Below are positions 1 through 9,262 of a stretch of DNA of 64,000 bases, one piece after another. The position numbers and the translations under genes were made by a program. A model generated the notes under the pieces. It did not search any database. It was not told the origin of the DNA and was given only the letters and a program-made list of their open reading frames with translations. The stretch comes from Mycobacterium sp. 141. Lineage in GTDB: Bacteria; Actinomycetota; Actinomycetes; Mycobacteriales; Mycobacteriaceae. Each line of letters begins with the position of its first letter. Position 1 is the first letter of the stretch. The DNA lies in NCBI RefSeq assembly GCF_000382405.1, contig NZ_KB908268.1, positions 48,086 to 112,085 on the forward strand. The letters are read 5' to 3'.

Positions 1-611
1 TCTTTGCCCAGAAAGTGGTCGATGCGGAAGATCTGGGATTCCTTGAATGTCCTGTGCACGAACGCATTCAGCGCAACCGCGCTCGCCAGGTCGGTGCCGA
101 ACGGCTTTTCCATGACTACCTTGGACCGCCTCACCAGGTCGGCGTCCTTGAGCATCGTGATGACGGACTCGGCGGCTTTGGGCGGCACCGACAGATAGTG
201 CAGCCGACGGGCCTCGGGGCCCAGGTCGGACTCGGCGGCGTTGACGGCGGCGGCCAGTGCTTCAGGGCCGGCGCTCTGCGGCACGTAATGCACCTTGCTC
301 GCGAAGTTCTTCCACTGCTCGTCGGTGGGGTGCCGGTTGCCGAACTCATCGATGGCCTGTTTGGCGTGGTCGAGGAATTCTTCGTCGGTGTAGTCCTCCA
401 AAGAGGTCGCGACGACCCGGATATCGGGGCTGAACGATGACTCTTCCAGATAGGCCAGGCCCGGAAGCAGCTTCCGTTTCGCCAGATCGCCGGTCGCGCC
501 GAACAGCACGATCACGTGCGGCGGCAACACCTCGCTGTTGGGACGCGTCGGGTGGGAACCTATTCCGGGGTAGGCGACAGTCTGCGCATTTTCAGGAGCC
601 ACGTTCTGCAT
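1..611 (-). CDS. zwf: Glucose-6-phosphate dehydrogenase, N-terminal part (cut by window edge)
   Basis: This gene catalyses the first step of the oxidative pentose phosphate pathway, oxidising glucose-6-phosphate to 6-phosphogluconolactone with reduction of NADP+. Only the first 203 residues lie in the window; the 3' end is beyond the left edge. The Rossmann motif GATGDLAKRK is at residues 38-47, an EKPFG motif follows near residue 170, and the G6P-binding signature RIDHFLGK is at 196-203, directly at the edge. The ATG at 611-609 gives about 30 residues before the dinucleotide-binding strand, which is normal for actinobacterial Zwf. A plausible promoter lies upstream (minus strand, 749-722). 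The family assignment is very secure. Confidence 0.96.
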   Translation of the reverse strand, partial: MQNVAPENAQTVAYPGIGSHPTRPNSEVLPPHVIVLFGATGDLAKRKLLPGLAYLEESSFSPDIRVVATSLEDYTDEEFLDHAKQAIDEFGNRHPTDEQWKNFASKVHYVPQSAGPEALAAAVNAAESDLGPEARRLHYLSVPPKAAESVITMLKDADLVRRSKVVMEKPFGTDLASAVALNAFVHRTFKESQIFRIDHFLGK

Positions 612-721
612 ACTGACAGGTCGGCGTGCACTGATGGCGTCGGTTGGATGAACTCGTGTGTGTCCGGTTCGATCCAGACGCCGTGGACCGCTGTCGATTC
701 TGAATGGATTTACCGAGCCCA

Positions 722-749
722 GCTATACAAATTCCCGCAAAACTGTTAA
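722..749 (-). promoter_or_regulatory. Putative SigA promoter of zwf
   Basis: On the minus strand a TTAACA hexamer (749-744) is followed after 16 nt by TATAGC (727-722), about 110 nt before the zwf start codon. This is inferred from hexamers only. Confidence 0.4.
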
Positions 750-771
750 CCAAATTGACGCGCCATCGCGA

Positions 772-787
772 TGTGATCCATCTCACT
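772..787 (+). promoter_or_regulatory. Candidate CRP (Rv3676-type) binding site
   Basis: TGTGA-N6-TCACT matches the CRP consensus TGTGA-N6-TCACA at 9 of 10 conserved positions. It lies between zwf and the divergent small membrane gene, 40 nt before that gene's preferred ATG. The match is seen in the sequence; CRP binding is inferred. Confidence 0.4.
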
Positions 788-827
788 GCAGAGATACAGT
801 ATGACTATAACCACAGAAAGGGCGGTC

Positions 828-977
828 ATGGTCGGAGCATTCATTGGCGGTCTGCTGCTGGTGCTGGGCCTCGTCGCAATCGCAGCCGTTGTCGTAGCGG
901 TCGCGATGGGTTTGCCCACATTGGCCATCACCATCGGTCTCATCTCCGGTGCGTTTTTCGCCGGGCGGGCCGTTTAG
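828..977 (+). CDS. Small two-helix membrane protein (49 aa), hypothetical
   Basis: A 49-codon ORF almost entirely made of hydrophobic residues: a glycine/leucine/valine-rich helix (about residues 2-24) and a second one (about 27-45), ending in Gly-Arg-Ala-Val. I chose the ATG at 828 because AGAAAGGG (815-822) sits 5 nt before it; an in-frame ATG at 801 would add nine polar residues. The stop overlaps the stop of recD, which converges on it, by 4 nt. A candidate CRP site lies 40 nt upstream. No family is recognised; an inner-membrane small protein is the most that can be said. Codon use is GC-rich at third positions, as in real genes here. Confidence 0.6.
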   Translation: MVGAFIGGLLLVLGLVAIAAVVVAVAMGLPTLAITIGLISGAFFAGRAV

Positions 978-2623
978 GCTCTGAGCCGCTTCCGCAGCCC
1001 CGTCGCGCGCACCGCCTGCCGGGTGATGGCTGCGCGCACTTCCGCTTCGGAGCCGACGACGCGGACACGCGTCTTGGCTCGGGTGACCGCGGTGTAGAAG
1101 AGTTCCCGCGTCAGCAGCCGTGAATCGATGTCCGGCAGCAGGACGGTCACCTCGTCGGCCTGACTGCCTTGGGCTTTGTGGATCGTCATGGCGTGCATGG
1201 TTTCCACTTCGGTGAGCCGACCGGTCGCGAACGATCCGTTGCCATCCACCGCGACCCGTAAGCCGTCGGGCGTCGCGACGGTGACGCCGGTATCCCCGTT
1301 GTACAGCTTGAGGCCATAATCATTCGCCGTCACCAGGATTGGCCGCCCCACGTACCACGCGGTCCACAATGGCTCGCCGGTCGCATCGGTGAGCCACCGC
1401 TGCACCTGGCGGTTCCAATGCATGACGCCGGCCGGCCCGCGCCGATGCGCGCACAGCAGTCGATGCTCGTCGAGAGTTTTCAGCGCCGCCTTGGCATCAC
1501 CCAGGATCGCGGCTTGCCGCAGCTGAAGTGCATGCGGCACAACCACATCCCGTAGCCGCTCGGTGATGTCGGTCGTGACCCACTCGATGTTGTCGCCTCC
1601 GGCGGCCAGCACCTGCAGCGCGGCATCGGCGTCACCGATCCGGATTGCCGTGGCCAATGCCCCGATCGACTTGCCGAACCGGTGCGAGGTCCGCAATGCC
1701 GCCACTCCGCGTGACCCCAACCCGTCGACCAGATCGGCGAGCACTGCACCGGCTTCGACCGAGGCCAACTGATCGGGATCGCCGACCAACAGCAGCCGGG
1801 TCTGCGGCCGCACCGCCTCCAGCAGCCGGGCCATCATGGTCAGCGACACCATCGACGTCTCGTCGACCACGATCACGTCGTGCGGCAACCGGTTGCCACG
1901 ATGGTGGCGGAATCGCGACGAGGTGTCCGGCCGCGCGCCGAGCAGCCGGTGCAGCGTGGTGGCCTGCAGCCCGGCCAGTCGCCTCTGGTCGACCAGGGCG
2001 AGCTCATTGACCTCCAACTGCACTGCTTCCTGCAGCCGGGCTGCAGCCTTGCCCGTCGGCGCGGCCAGCGCGATCCGCAACGACCGAGCACCCGTCAACG
2101 CCGCCTGTTCGGCCAACAGAGCCAGCAGCCGTGCCACCGTGGTGGTCTTGCCGGTGCCCGGGCCGCCGGTCAGCACTGTCAGTCCGTGCGACAGCGCGAC
2201 CTCCGCCGCGGCCTGCTGCTCGTCGAACCCGGTGGGGAACAACCGCGATAGGTCAGGGGCTGCCCCCGAGGGCCGGGTGCCGACGAGAGTCAGCACGTCG
2301 TCGCGCACCTGCTGCTCTTCGCGCCAATACCTGTCGAGATACAGCTGGTCGTCGAAGAGCCGCAGCACCGGCCCGGCGGTGAGCAGGGGACTGGCGGCTA
2401 CCGCGGCCAGCCAGGCGTCCGGTTCCGGCCACGGCAGATCCGGCAGATCGACCTGAGCGGCGACCGACCGCAGATCCACGCACACCGACCCGGCGCGCAG
2501 CGCCCGCACCGCCAGTGCCACGGCAAGCGTCACCGATCCGTCGGTTTCACCGCCCAGCGCGGTGAGTCGTCGAGCCACCTGGACATCCGCAGGTTCGAGA
2601 ATCTCGGCGAAATGATCAAGCAT
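974..2623 (-). CDS. recD: RecBCD exonuclease V, RecD helicase subunit
   Basis: RecD is the 5'-3' SF1B helicase subunit of the RecBCD complex that unwinds and degrades linear duplex DNA. The 549-residue protein has an N-terminal RecB-interacting region (about 1-110), Walker A GGPGTGKTTT at 153-162, an AAPTGKAA motif at about 188-195, Walker B/DEAD-like VDETSM at 253-258, and a C-terminal SF1 motif with AMTIHKAQGSQ. The start at 2623 (ATG CTT GAT) overlaps the recB stop by 8 nt, which is typical translational coupling; an earlier in-frame start would run further into recB. In mycobacteria RecBCD is reported to serve single-strand annealing, while AdnAB handles homologous-recombination resection; that is family knowledge, not visible here. 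Confidence 0.95.
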   Translation of the reverse strand: MLDHFAEILEPADVQVARRLTALGGETDGSVTLAVALAVRALRAGSVCVDLRSVAAQVDLPDLPWPEPDAWLAAVAASPLLTAGPVLRLFDDQLYLDRYWREEQQVRDDVLTLVGTRPSGAAPDLSRLFPTGFDEQQAAAEVALSHGLTVLTGGPGTGKTTTVARLLALLAEQAALTGARSLRIALAAPTGKAAARLQEAVQLEVNELALVDQRRLAGLQATTLHRLLGARPDTSSRFRHHRGNRLPHDVIVVDETSMVSLTMMARLLEAVRPQTRLLLVGDPDQLASVEAGAVLADLVDGLGSRGVAALRTSHRFGKSIGALATAIRIGDADAALQVLAAGGDNIEWVTTDITERLRDVVVPHALQLRQAAILGDAKAALKTLDEHRLLCAHRRGPAGVMHWNRQVQRWLTDATGEPLWTAWYVGRPILVTANDYGLKLYNGDTGVTVATPDGLRVAVDGNGSFATGRLTEVETMHAMTIHKAQGSQADEVTVLLPDIDSRLLTRELFYTAVTRAKTRVRVVGSEAEVRAAITRQAVRATGLRKRLRA

Positions 2624-5600
2624 CGAGCAGCTCCGACACAGCGACCACCAGCTCGGCGGGCGGCGCCCAACTGAACACACCGGCGGGATGACCGTCGACG
2701 ACGGGCGTAGCCGCCCCGCACATGCCGCGGACGAACAGGTACATCACGCCGCCGAGGTGTGTTGCCGGGTCATAGCCGGGTAGTCGCCAGCTCAGGAACC
2801 TGTGCAGCACAACGCTGTACAGCAGGGCCTGCAGTGGATAGTCGGAATGCAGCATGGCCTCGGCCATCCGGTCGCGGGTGTAGTCGGCGGCGGTCAGCTC
2901 GGCATCGCCCGTGCCCAGCCAGTTGGTCTTGTAATCGACTACCACGAACCGGGATCCGATGCGCAGCACCGCATCGACCGAGCCGGAAAGGTATCCGCGC
3001 AGCGGCTGATCACCGAGTGCTCCGCTCGACAACCGCTCGGAGTAGGACGCCATCGGATCGTCGACCGGCAGATGCGTGCTCAGCAGCGCGCCGACGTCGG
3101 CGAGCCGGGCGAACTCGCCGGACCGCAGATCGCCACCGGCCATCGGAAATTCGAAGTCCAACTCCCGCAACCGGTCTCGCAGTCCGATCTGGCGTAGCGT
3201 CACGCCGGGGGCCAGCGGGCCAAGGGGAGTGTCGTGCAGGGGTACCAGTGCGGCTGCCAAGTCGTCGGCCGTGACCTCGACGGGCCAGCGCGCCGCATGT
3301 GCGCGGATGTGGGCGGCCAATTCGGCACCGAGATCGGCGGCGAATGGATCGGCGGTCTCCAGCACTGCGTGCACCAGCGATCCGAACGCGGCGCCGGTGG
3401 GTAACTGAGCCATCGGCGATGGGACGTCGCTGCCCGCGGCCGCCGGGGCCGCGGGGACCTCGTCGACGACATCGACCTCGTCATCGAGTTCGGTGACCTC
3501 AGGCTCGCTCGTGACGCCCGAATCATCGGCTGCGCGAAGCAGACCCGAGTACGACGTGCGCCGCCACGAGGTGTCGATGGCCCGGTGGAAGTGCCGGGTG
3601 GCCAGGTGTTCGGGCGGCGCAGACGCCGGAACGGGTGTGAACCCCTCGATGGCGGACTCCTCGATCACCGGGCCGCCCGCGGCCTCCCAGGCCCGCAGCC
3701 GGTCTATCGCCTCGGCGTCGCTGACTCTGGCCGGCGCGCACTTGTCCGGAACCGCGGACTCACCCGGCCTGCGGCCCCGCAGCAGTCGCGACAAGCCGCC
3801 GTTGGGTTCGTCGCGCGAGGGCGCCCACCACGCCACCACCTGGGACTGGGCCCGCGTCATCGCCACATAGGTCAGCCGGCTGTCGTCGGCGGCGGCCTCG
3901 GCGCGGCCCGCGCGCGCCACCGCAGGGTCGCCCGCACGCGAGGAGGACAAGTCACCCCCGCCGATGTGTAAGCACCGCACGCCGTCGTCGTGAAAAAGGA
4001 TCAGATCCGGTTCGGGCACATAGCGATTGAACGTGAACGGCAGGTACACGATCGGATACTGCAGGCCCTTGCTGACCCACACCGTCATGATCTGCACGGC
4101 CGCGGCGTCGCTGTCCAAGCGGCGGTTGCGTTCGGTCTCCCCGCCGCCCTCCGAGCGTTGGGTGCGCAACCAGTCCCGCAGCGCGGGCAGCCCGAACCCT
4201 TCCCGGTGGGCGGTGTCGCCCAGCAGCTGGGTCATGTGGGCCAGATCGGTCATCAACCGCTCACCGCCTTCCCAGGACAGCACGCGCCGACCCATCCCAG
4301 CGAGCTGGGCGGCCTCGAAGATCGCCGCCACGCCGCGCTCACGTGCGTGCCCGGCCCAGGTGCGCAGGGTGTCGGCGATTCGATCGGTCAGCGCATCACC
4401 GCCCACGGCAAGGGACTCCGCCGTCTCACCGAAGAACATGGTGGCCGCCGCAGCACGCACCAAGCCGGTGCGGTGCGGCTGGTCGAATGCCTCCAGCAGG
4501 TACAGCCAGTCCTCGGCGGCCTCCGAGCTGAATACGTCGGAATCCCCGGTGTAGACCGCGGGGATGCCTGCCGCAAGCAGCGCGCTGTGGCAGGCCCTGG
4601 CATCCTTGTGGGTCTCGGTGATCACTGCGATGTCGCGGGCCTGGACCGGCCGGTCATCGAAGCTCGCGCCGCTGGCTAGCAGGGCCCCGATGTCAGCGGC
4701 CAGATCCCGGCCGATGTGGGTGCGCAGCCGGTCGATCGGAATAGTCTTGGAGTCGTTTCCTTTTCGGCTCACCACCCGCAGCCGGAATGGGTCGTTGTGC
4801 GGCGCGCCGGCCAGCCGGTGGCCTTGATGGTGGGCCTGCACATCGTGGACCACGATGTCGGACCCGCCGAGCTGAGCGCCGCGCAGCACCACCTGCAGCC
4901 GATCCACCAGGGCACTGTCGCTGCGCCAGTTGGTGCCCAGCGTCTGCTTGTCCCCGGCGGTCGCGGCTGCCCGCAGATAGGTGTCGATGTCCCCGCCGCG
5001 GAACGCGTAGATGGCCTGCTTCGGGTCGCCGATCAGGATCAACGTGGAGTGCCCGGAGAAGGCCCGCTCGATCACCTGCCACTGCACCGGGTCGGTGTCC
5101 TGGAATTCGTCGACCATGACGATCGGCCAGCGCTGGTGCATGCGCACGCGGGCCGCCGAATCCGGCGGTTCGCCCCGCACGTGAGGAAGACAGGGGGTCA
5201 ATGCGGTGGCCAGCCGGGTCAGCAGGTCGTCGTAGCCCAGCACGCCACGGCGCCGCTTGCGGATCTCCAACTCGGCCAGCACATCCCGGGCGAAACTCAG
5301 CCGAACCGCGGCGGGTGAATCGGGATCGGGATCGGTAGGCCGCAGTTCGGTGGCGGGGTTCTGCACGACGGTGCGGGCCAGCCGCAGCGCGGCGGCGTAG
5401 TCGAGCACCGGATGGTCGCGTTGCGTGCCGAACCGGGACAGGTACAAGTCGTCGACGATCTCGGTCACCAGGTTGTCAAGACTCTCCACCAGAGTGACTC
5501 CGGAATCGCTGTCTCCCGCCACACCAAGGGATTTCAACACGATTTGGCAGAACTGGTGAGTGGTGGCGATGGTCGCGCCGTCGAATCCGGCCAGGGCATC

Positions 5601-5912
5601 ACGCAGCCGCTGCCTGCGGGCCTGCTGATCCGCGCCGACCAGGTAGATCTCCAGATCGTTGCGGGCCAGGGCCGGGTCGTCGAATGCGGCCAGGGCGCAC
5701 ACCATCTGATCGCGGACCCGCTCCCGCAGCTCTTGGCTGGCGGCCCGGCCGAACGTGATGAGCAGCATCTGGTCCAGCGTCGCGGCGCCCTCGGCGACGA
5801 ACCGCGTGACCAGACCGGCCAGCGCGAACGTCTTGCCGGTCCCGGCGCTGGCCTCCAGCACCGTGGTGGTGTTGCGGCTCGGCAGTGGCCCGAGCAGATC
5901 GAAAACCTTCAC
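2616..5912 (-). CDS. recB: RecBCD exonuclease V, RecB helicase-nuclease subunit
   Basis: This is the 3'-5' SF1A helicase and nuclease subunit of RecBCD, 1098 aa from a GTG start. Walker A is ASAGTGKT at residues 21-28; the UvrD-type DEFQDTDPVQ box is near residue 295; the nuclease domain at the C-terminus keeps the SVDAVLR Asp, VVDYKTN (D993, K995) and the QALLY motif, so the nuclease centre looks intact. The GTG at 5912-5910 overlaps the recC TGA in a GTGA arrangement. The order recC-recB-recD with overlaps at both junctions implies one translationally coupled operon. Confidence 0.96.
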   Translation of the reverse strand: MKVFDLLGPLPSRNTTTVLEASAGTGKTFALAGLVTRFVAEGAATLDQMLLITFGRAASQELRERVRDQMVCALAAFDDPALARNDLEIYLVGADQQARRQRLRDALAGFDGATIATTHQFCQIVLKSLGVAGDSDSGVTLVESLDNLVTEIVDDLYLSRFGTQRDHPVLDYAAALRLARTVVQNPATELRPTDPDPDSPAAVRLSFARDVLAELEIRKRRRGVLGYDDLLTRLATALTPCLPHVRGEPPDSAARVRMHQRWPIVMVDEFQDTDPVQWQVIERAFSGHSTLILIGDPKQAIYAFRGGDIDTYLRAAATAGDKQTLGTNWRSDSALVDRLQVVLRGAQLGGSDIVVHDVQAHHQGHRLAGAPHNDPFRLRVVSRKGNDSKTIPIDRLRTHIGRDLAADIGALLASGASFDDRPVQARDIAVITETHKDARACHSALLAAGIPAVYTGDSDVFSSEAAEDWLYLLEAFDQPHRTGLVRAAAATMFFGETAESLAVGGDALTDRIADTLRTWAGHARERGVAAIFEAAQLAGMGRRVLSWEGGERLMTDLAHMTQLLGDTAHREGFGLPALRDWLRTQRSEGGGETERNRRLDSDAAAVQIMTVWVSKGLQYPIVYLPFTFNRYVPEPDLILFHDDGVRCLHIGGGDLSSSRAGDPAVARAGRAEAAADDSRLTYVAMTRAQSQVVAWWAPSRDEPNGGLSRLLRGRRPGESAVPDKCAPARVSDAEAIDRLRAWEAAGGPVIEESAIEGFTPVPASAPPEHLATRHFHRAIDTSWRRTSYSGLLRAADDSGVTSEPEVTELDDEVDVVDEVPAAPAAAGSDVPSPMAQLPTGAAFGSLVHAVLETADPFAADLGAELAAHIRAHAARWPVEVTADDLAAALVPLHDTPLGPLAPGVTLRQIGLRDRLRELDFEFPMAGGDLRSGEFARLADVGALLSTHLPVDDPMASYSERLSSGALGDQPLRGYLSGSVDAVLRIGSRFVVVDYKTNWLGTGDAELTAADYTRDRMAEAMLHSDYPLQALLYSVVLHRFLSWRLPGYDPATHLGGVMYLFVRGMCGAATPVVDGHPAGVFSWAPPAELVVAVSELLDA

Positions 5913-8900
5913 CGTGTCGACCTTTCGGCCCGCAGCATGGGCAACCACAGCCGAGTGGCGTATGCGCCGAGCCGATGGCTCTCGCCCGCGACTTCCTCAC
6001 CGGGACGCAGCGGCTGCATCAGATCCCGCAGCCAGGCACCGCGGCCCCAGGCCCGCACGTGCGCAGGCTGCTGGTCCTCGCCGGGGTAATTGCCGCTGCG
6101 CCAACGGTATCCGGCAGCCTGCTCGGGATCGTCGCCGGTGTGCCGGGCCACGGCCCAGGCGTACGACGTCTTCACGGGCAGCGGCAGCGGCTCGCGCCGA
6201 CCGGCGTCGTAGATCCGTACCAGGTCGACCAGCAGCCCGACCGGGTCGACGGGAGCGCCGAGCCCCTCCGCGCGGGGGGTGGTGCCCCGTTTCGGACGGC
6301 CTATGCACACCGCCGAGAAATCCCGGTCAGGGTACTGAGCGGCCAATGCCAGCAACGGAATCCATGACTGCAGCAGGTGCTTGCCGTCGAGCTTGGAGTA
6401 GGTCACCGAGACCAAACGGTCACCGAACACCGGAGACACGGTGCCGGTGAGCCGCCGCCCGCCGCCCAGATCGATATCCACGTCGTAGGCCTGGGATTCC
6501 GCGCCGCGGTGATGCTGCGCTTCGGCGGCCAGCGCGGTGCACTGCTCGCGGATGGCACCGGCCGTGCGCCAGCCGAGTTGCCCTGGCGGTAAGGTGCCCC
6601 GCCGCCACTCGGCTTGCTGGGCGTCAGCCGGCGCCATGCCACGCAACATGTCGTGCAGCATGCGGTCGCCGACGGTCCACTCCTCCAACGCATCGATATC
6701 GACGGGCATGACGTCCGAGACACCCTCCACCTCCCACGGCAGGGTGTAGTCCAGTGCCCGGAAGAACCCTTTCACCGGATCGTTGAAGAAGCCGACCAGA
6801 TCGGCCAGCACCACATCGTCGGGCGGTGGTGGCGGCAACGGATCGGCGAAGAACGGCGGACGCTCGGCATGCTGGCCGGTGTTGGCCTGTGCGGCCGTCA
6901 ATGCGGTCGGGTCGAACGTGAACGGTTCACCGGGCACCATCGCGCCCGGGATGACATTGCGAATGTCGAACGGCTGCAACGGATGATGGGTGACCACCTG
7001 CACCGGCTTCTCGGTGGTGATGGCGAGGGTGTCGAGCAACTCGGCCAGCGGCACGGCCGGCGGGCGGGACTGGCCGGAGTACTCGTTGGCGCCGGTGTAG
7101 GTGACGACGAGCGTCTCGGTGGCCGCGCCGATCGCGTCGAGCAGCAACTGCCGGTCCTCCGAACGGATGTCGCGCTCGCCGGTCACCGGGTCGCGGGCCA
7201 GCGCGTCGTCGCCGTCGACCGAGCCCAGCCGCGGGAAGACCCCGTCGTCAAGACCGACCAGGCACACCACCCGGTGCGGCACGGAACGCATCGGCACCAT
7301 GGTGCACACCGTCAGCGTGCCGGTACGGAAGTTGGCTCGGGTGGGCCGCCCGGCCAGATGCCGTTGCAGCAGCGTGCGAATATCCGTCAGGCGCAACATC
7401 GTTGCGGTCTCGGCGGTCGCGAGGATGTCGTCGAACTCGCGCTGCACCTGCGCGCGGGGCCAGTCCTCGTCGTCCAATGCGAGCGCGTCGATGTCGGCGC
7501 TCAGTTCGGCCAGCCACTCTGCCAGCGTCTTGGTGCCGCTGAGCCCGCGCACCCCATTGTGCAGCTTCTCGATGAAGTCGGCGAAGCGGCCCGCCAGCTC
7601 CACCCGGTTGCTGCTGACGTCGTCGAGCGGCAGCGTGGTGCCCAGCCAGGCGTGGGAATCGTCGGACATCGCCACGCCGGCCAACACGCGGTCGATACCG
7701 AACCGCCAGGTGTTGTGCAGGAAGTCGACGCCATAGGGCCGACGGTGCTCCTGATCGAAGCCCCAGCGGATGTTGGCTTCGCGCACCCACGCCGTGATCG
7801 CGTCCAGATCGTCGTCGGTGAACCCGAACCGCGCCCGCACCGGAGCCGACTCGGCCAGGTTGAGCACCTCGCTGGCGCCGGCCCGGCCACCGGCCAGCGT
7901 CAGCAGTCGCGCCGCCACCGATAACAGCGGATTCGTCTGCACCAGGGCACGATCGGCGAGTCGGACCCGGAGCCGGTGCGCGGGATGGGCGCCGTGCACC
8001 ACGTCGCCGAGCCCGAACCCGGCGGTGATCAGCGGCGCGTAGGTCTCGATGTCGGGGCACATCACGAGGATGTCGCGCGGCTCGAGCGTCGGATCGTCGG
8101 CCAGCAGACCCAGTAGCACCTCACGCAGCACGTCGATCTGCCGAGCTGGGCCGTGGCAGCTGTGCACCTGCACCGACCGATCGGCAACGCGGTGCACCCG
8201 GCCCTGCGGACGCACCTCGTCGGCGGCGATATCGGACTGAAGCCAGCCCAGCAGAGTGTCGGGATGGCTTGGTGCACCGAGGTATTCATCGGTCGCGGGC
8301 ACGGGCAGCAGGCGTTGCAGCTCACGCAGATCGCGGCCCAGCGTAGCCGACAACGGGTGCCTGACCGCGCGGTGGCTGGTGTCCGTGCGCCGCGGCACCG
8401 CGCCTTTATCGGCGGCCAGTGCCTGCCACAGCTGGTCACTGGGATGCGGCAGCCACAGGTGCAGATCGTGGTGGACGGACAACGCGGCGAGCAACTCGAT
8501 CTCGGTCACCGGCAGCCGCGTGTGCCCGAACAGCGACAGCCGTCCGGGCAGATCGCTCGGGGATTCCCGAAGCCGGGCAACGGTTTTCGCATGCCGAACA
8601 TGGGGCAGGTCGGCATCGATGCGGTTGGTGAGTGCCTCCCACAGCGGCCGTTGCCAGGCCAGGTCATCCGGCATGCCCGCCCAGCCGATCAGCAACTGCG
8701 GGCGTTGCCGAGCGTACGACGCGAAGATCCCGGCGAGCCGTCGGGCCACCGCATAGCGGCGGCCCTGCCGCAGCTCGCGTTCCTCGCCGTCCTCGAACCG
8801 GCCCAGGTGAGTGGCCAGCGTCGTGCACCACGGAGCTTCCAGGTTGTCATCGATGACGGCCAGCAGTGGCCACACCATCGCCTCAGGCGACCACGGATCG

Positions 8901-9133
8901 TCATCCTGTGTCCCGGTGACCTCGGCGATCAGCGACCGTGGATTACGGAACTGTACGGCTGCGCAGACACCGAGCCGGTTGGACAACCGCTGGCTGAGCC
9001 ACCGCTCCACGCCCTTGGCCGGGACCAACACCAGTTCCTCGGCGAACGGATCGGGCAGAGGATCGGCCAGCAGGGCGCCCAGCCCGTCGGCGAGCAGATC
9101 CGTGCGCTCGGCCCGGTGCAGGTGCAGTGCCAT
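5909..9133 (-). CDS. recC: RecBCD exonuclease V, RecC subunit
   Basis: RecC is the Chi-scanning, helicase-inactivated scaffold of RecBCD. The 1074-residue protein starts with a classic RecC N-terminus (helix, then VLVPAKGVERWLSQRL, about residues 35-51) and contains the ILVMCPDIETYAPLI segment and the RVVCLVGLDDGVFPR block characteristic of RecC. It is the first gene of the operon and ends in the GTGA overlap with recB. It diverges from the AbiEi-like gene, and the 5' palindromic repeat of that gene lies between the two starts. Confidence 0.94.
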   Translation of the reverse strand: MALHLHRAERTDLLADGLGALLADPLPDPFAEELVLVPAKGVERWLSQRLSNRLGVCAAVQFRNPRSLIAEVTGTQDDDPWSPEAMVWPLLAVIDDNLEAPWCTTLATHLGRFEDGEERELRQGRRYAVARRLAGIFASYARQRPQLLIGWAGMPDDLAWQRPLWEALTNRIDADLPHVRHAKTVARLRESPSDLPGRLSLFGHTRLPVTEIELLAALSVHHDLHLWLPHPSDQLWQALAADKGAVPRRTDTSHRAVRHPLSATLGRDLRELQRLLPVPATDEYLGAPSHPDTLLGWLQSDIAADEVRPQGRVHRVADRSVQVHSCHGPARQIDVLREVLLGLLADDPTLEPRDILVMCPDIETYAPLITAGFGLGDVVHGAHPAHRLRVRLADRALVQTNPLLSVAARLLTLAGGRAGASEVLNLAESAPVRARFGFTDDDLDAITAWVREANIRWGFDQEHRRPYGVDFLHNTWRFGIDRVLAGVAMSDDSHAWLGTTLPLDDVSSNRVELAGRFADFIEKLHNGVRGLSGTKTLAEWLAELSADIDALALDDEDWPRAQVQREFDDILATAETATMLRLTDIRTLLQRHLAGRPTRANFRTGTLTVCTMVPMRSVPHRVVCLVGLDDGVFPRLGSVDGDDALARDPVTGERDIRSEDRQLLLDAIGAATETLVVTYTGANEYSGQSRPPAVPLAELLDTLAITTEKPVQVVTHHPLQPFDIRNVIPGAMVPGEPFTFDPTALTAAQANTGQHAERPPFFADPLPPPPPDDVVLADLVGFFNDPVKGFFRALDYTLPWEVEGVSDVMPVDIDALEEWTVGDRMLHDMLRGMAPADAQQAEWRRGTLPPGQLGWRTAGAIREQCTALAAEAQHHRGAESQAYDVDIDLGGGRRLTGTVSPVFGDRLVSVTYSKLDGKHLLQSWIPLLALAAQYPDRDFSAVCIGRPKRGTTPRAEGLGAPVDPVGLLVDLVRIYDAGRREPLPLPVKTSYAWAVARHTGDDPEQAAGYRWRSGNYPGEDQQPAHVRAWGRGAWLRDLMQPLRPGEEVAGESHRLGAYATRLWLPMLRAERSTR

Positions 9134-9177
9134 CGCCCCATACCTTATGGCAGTACGACGTCCTTACGGTCGCGTGC

Positions 9178-9223
9178 GTAACGCCACGGCGGGGAATCAG
9201 GCGAATCTCCGCCCCTGCGTTAC
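9178..9223. repeat. 46-nt imperfect palindrome, upstream copy
   Basis: The 46-nt element has 14-nt arms (left arm GTAACGCCACGGCG, right arm ends TGCGTTAC) that pair except for three central positions, with an 18-nt loop. The copy at 10096-10141 matches it at 37 of 46 positions in the same orientation. The two copies bracket the AbiEi-like gene, one 39 nt before its start and one containing its stop codon. Confidence 0.85.
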
Positions 9224-9262
9224 GAGCACGGAGCTGTCGGTCTCCGCGGGCACACTCCGATC

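Noticed and set aside
5912..5948. An earlier start for recB that adds 12 residues
   Set aside because: The GTG overlapping the recC stop gives a family-like N-terminus and the same coupling as recB-recD; the longer form would reach into recC without a better ribosome binding site.
9178..9223. Upstream palindrome as the recC or AbiEi-gene terminator
   Set aside because: It lies between two divergent starts, where no transcript needs to end.
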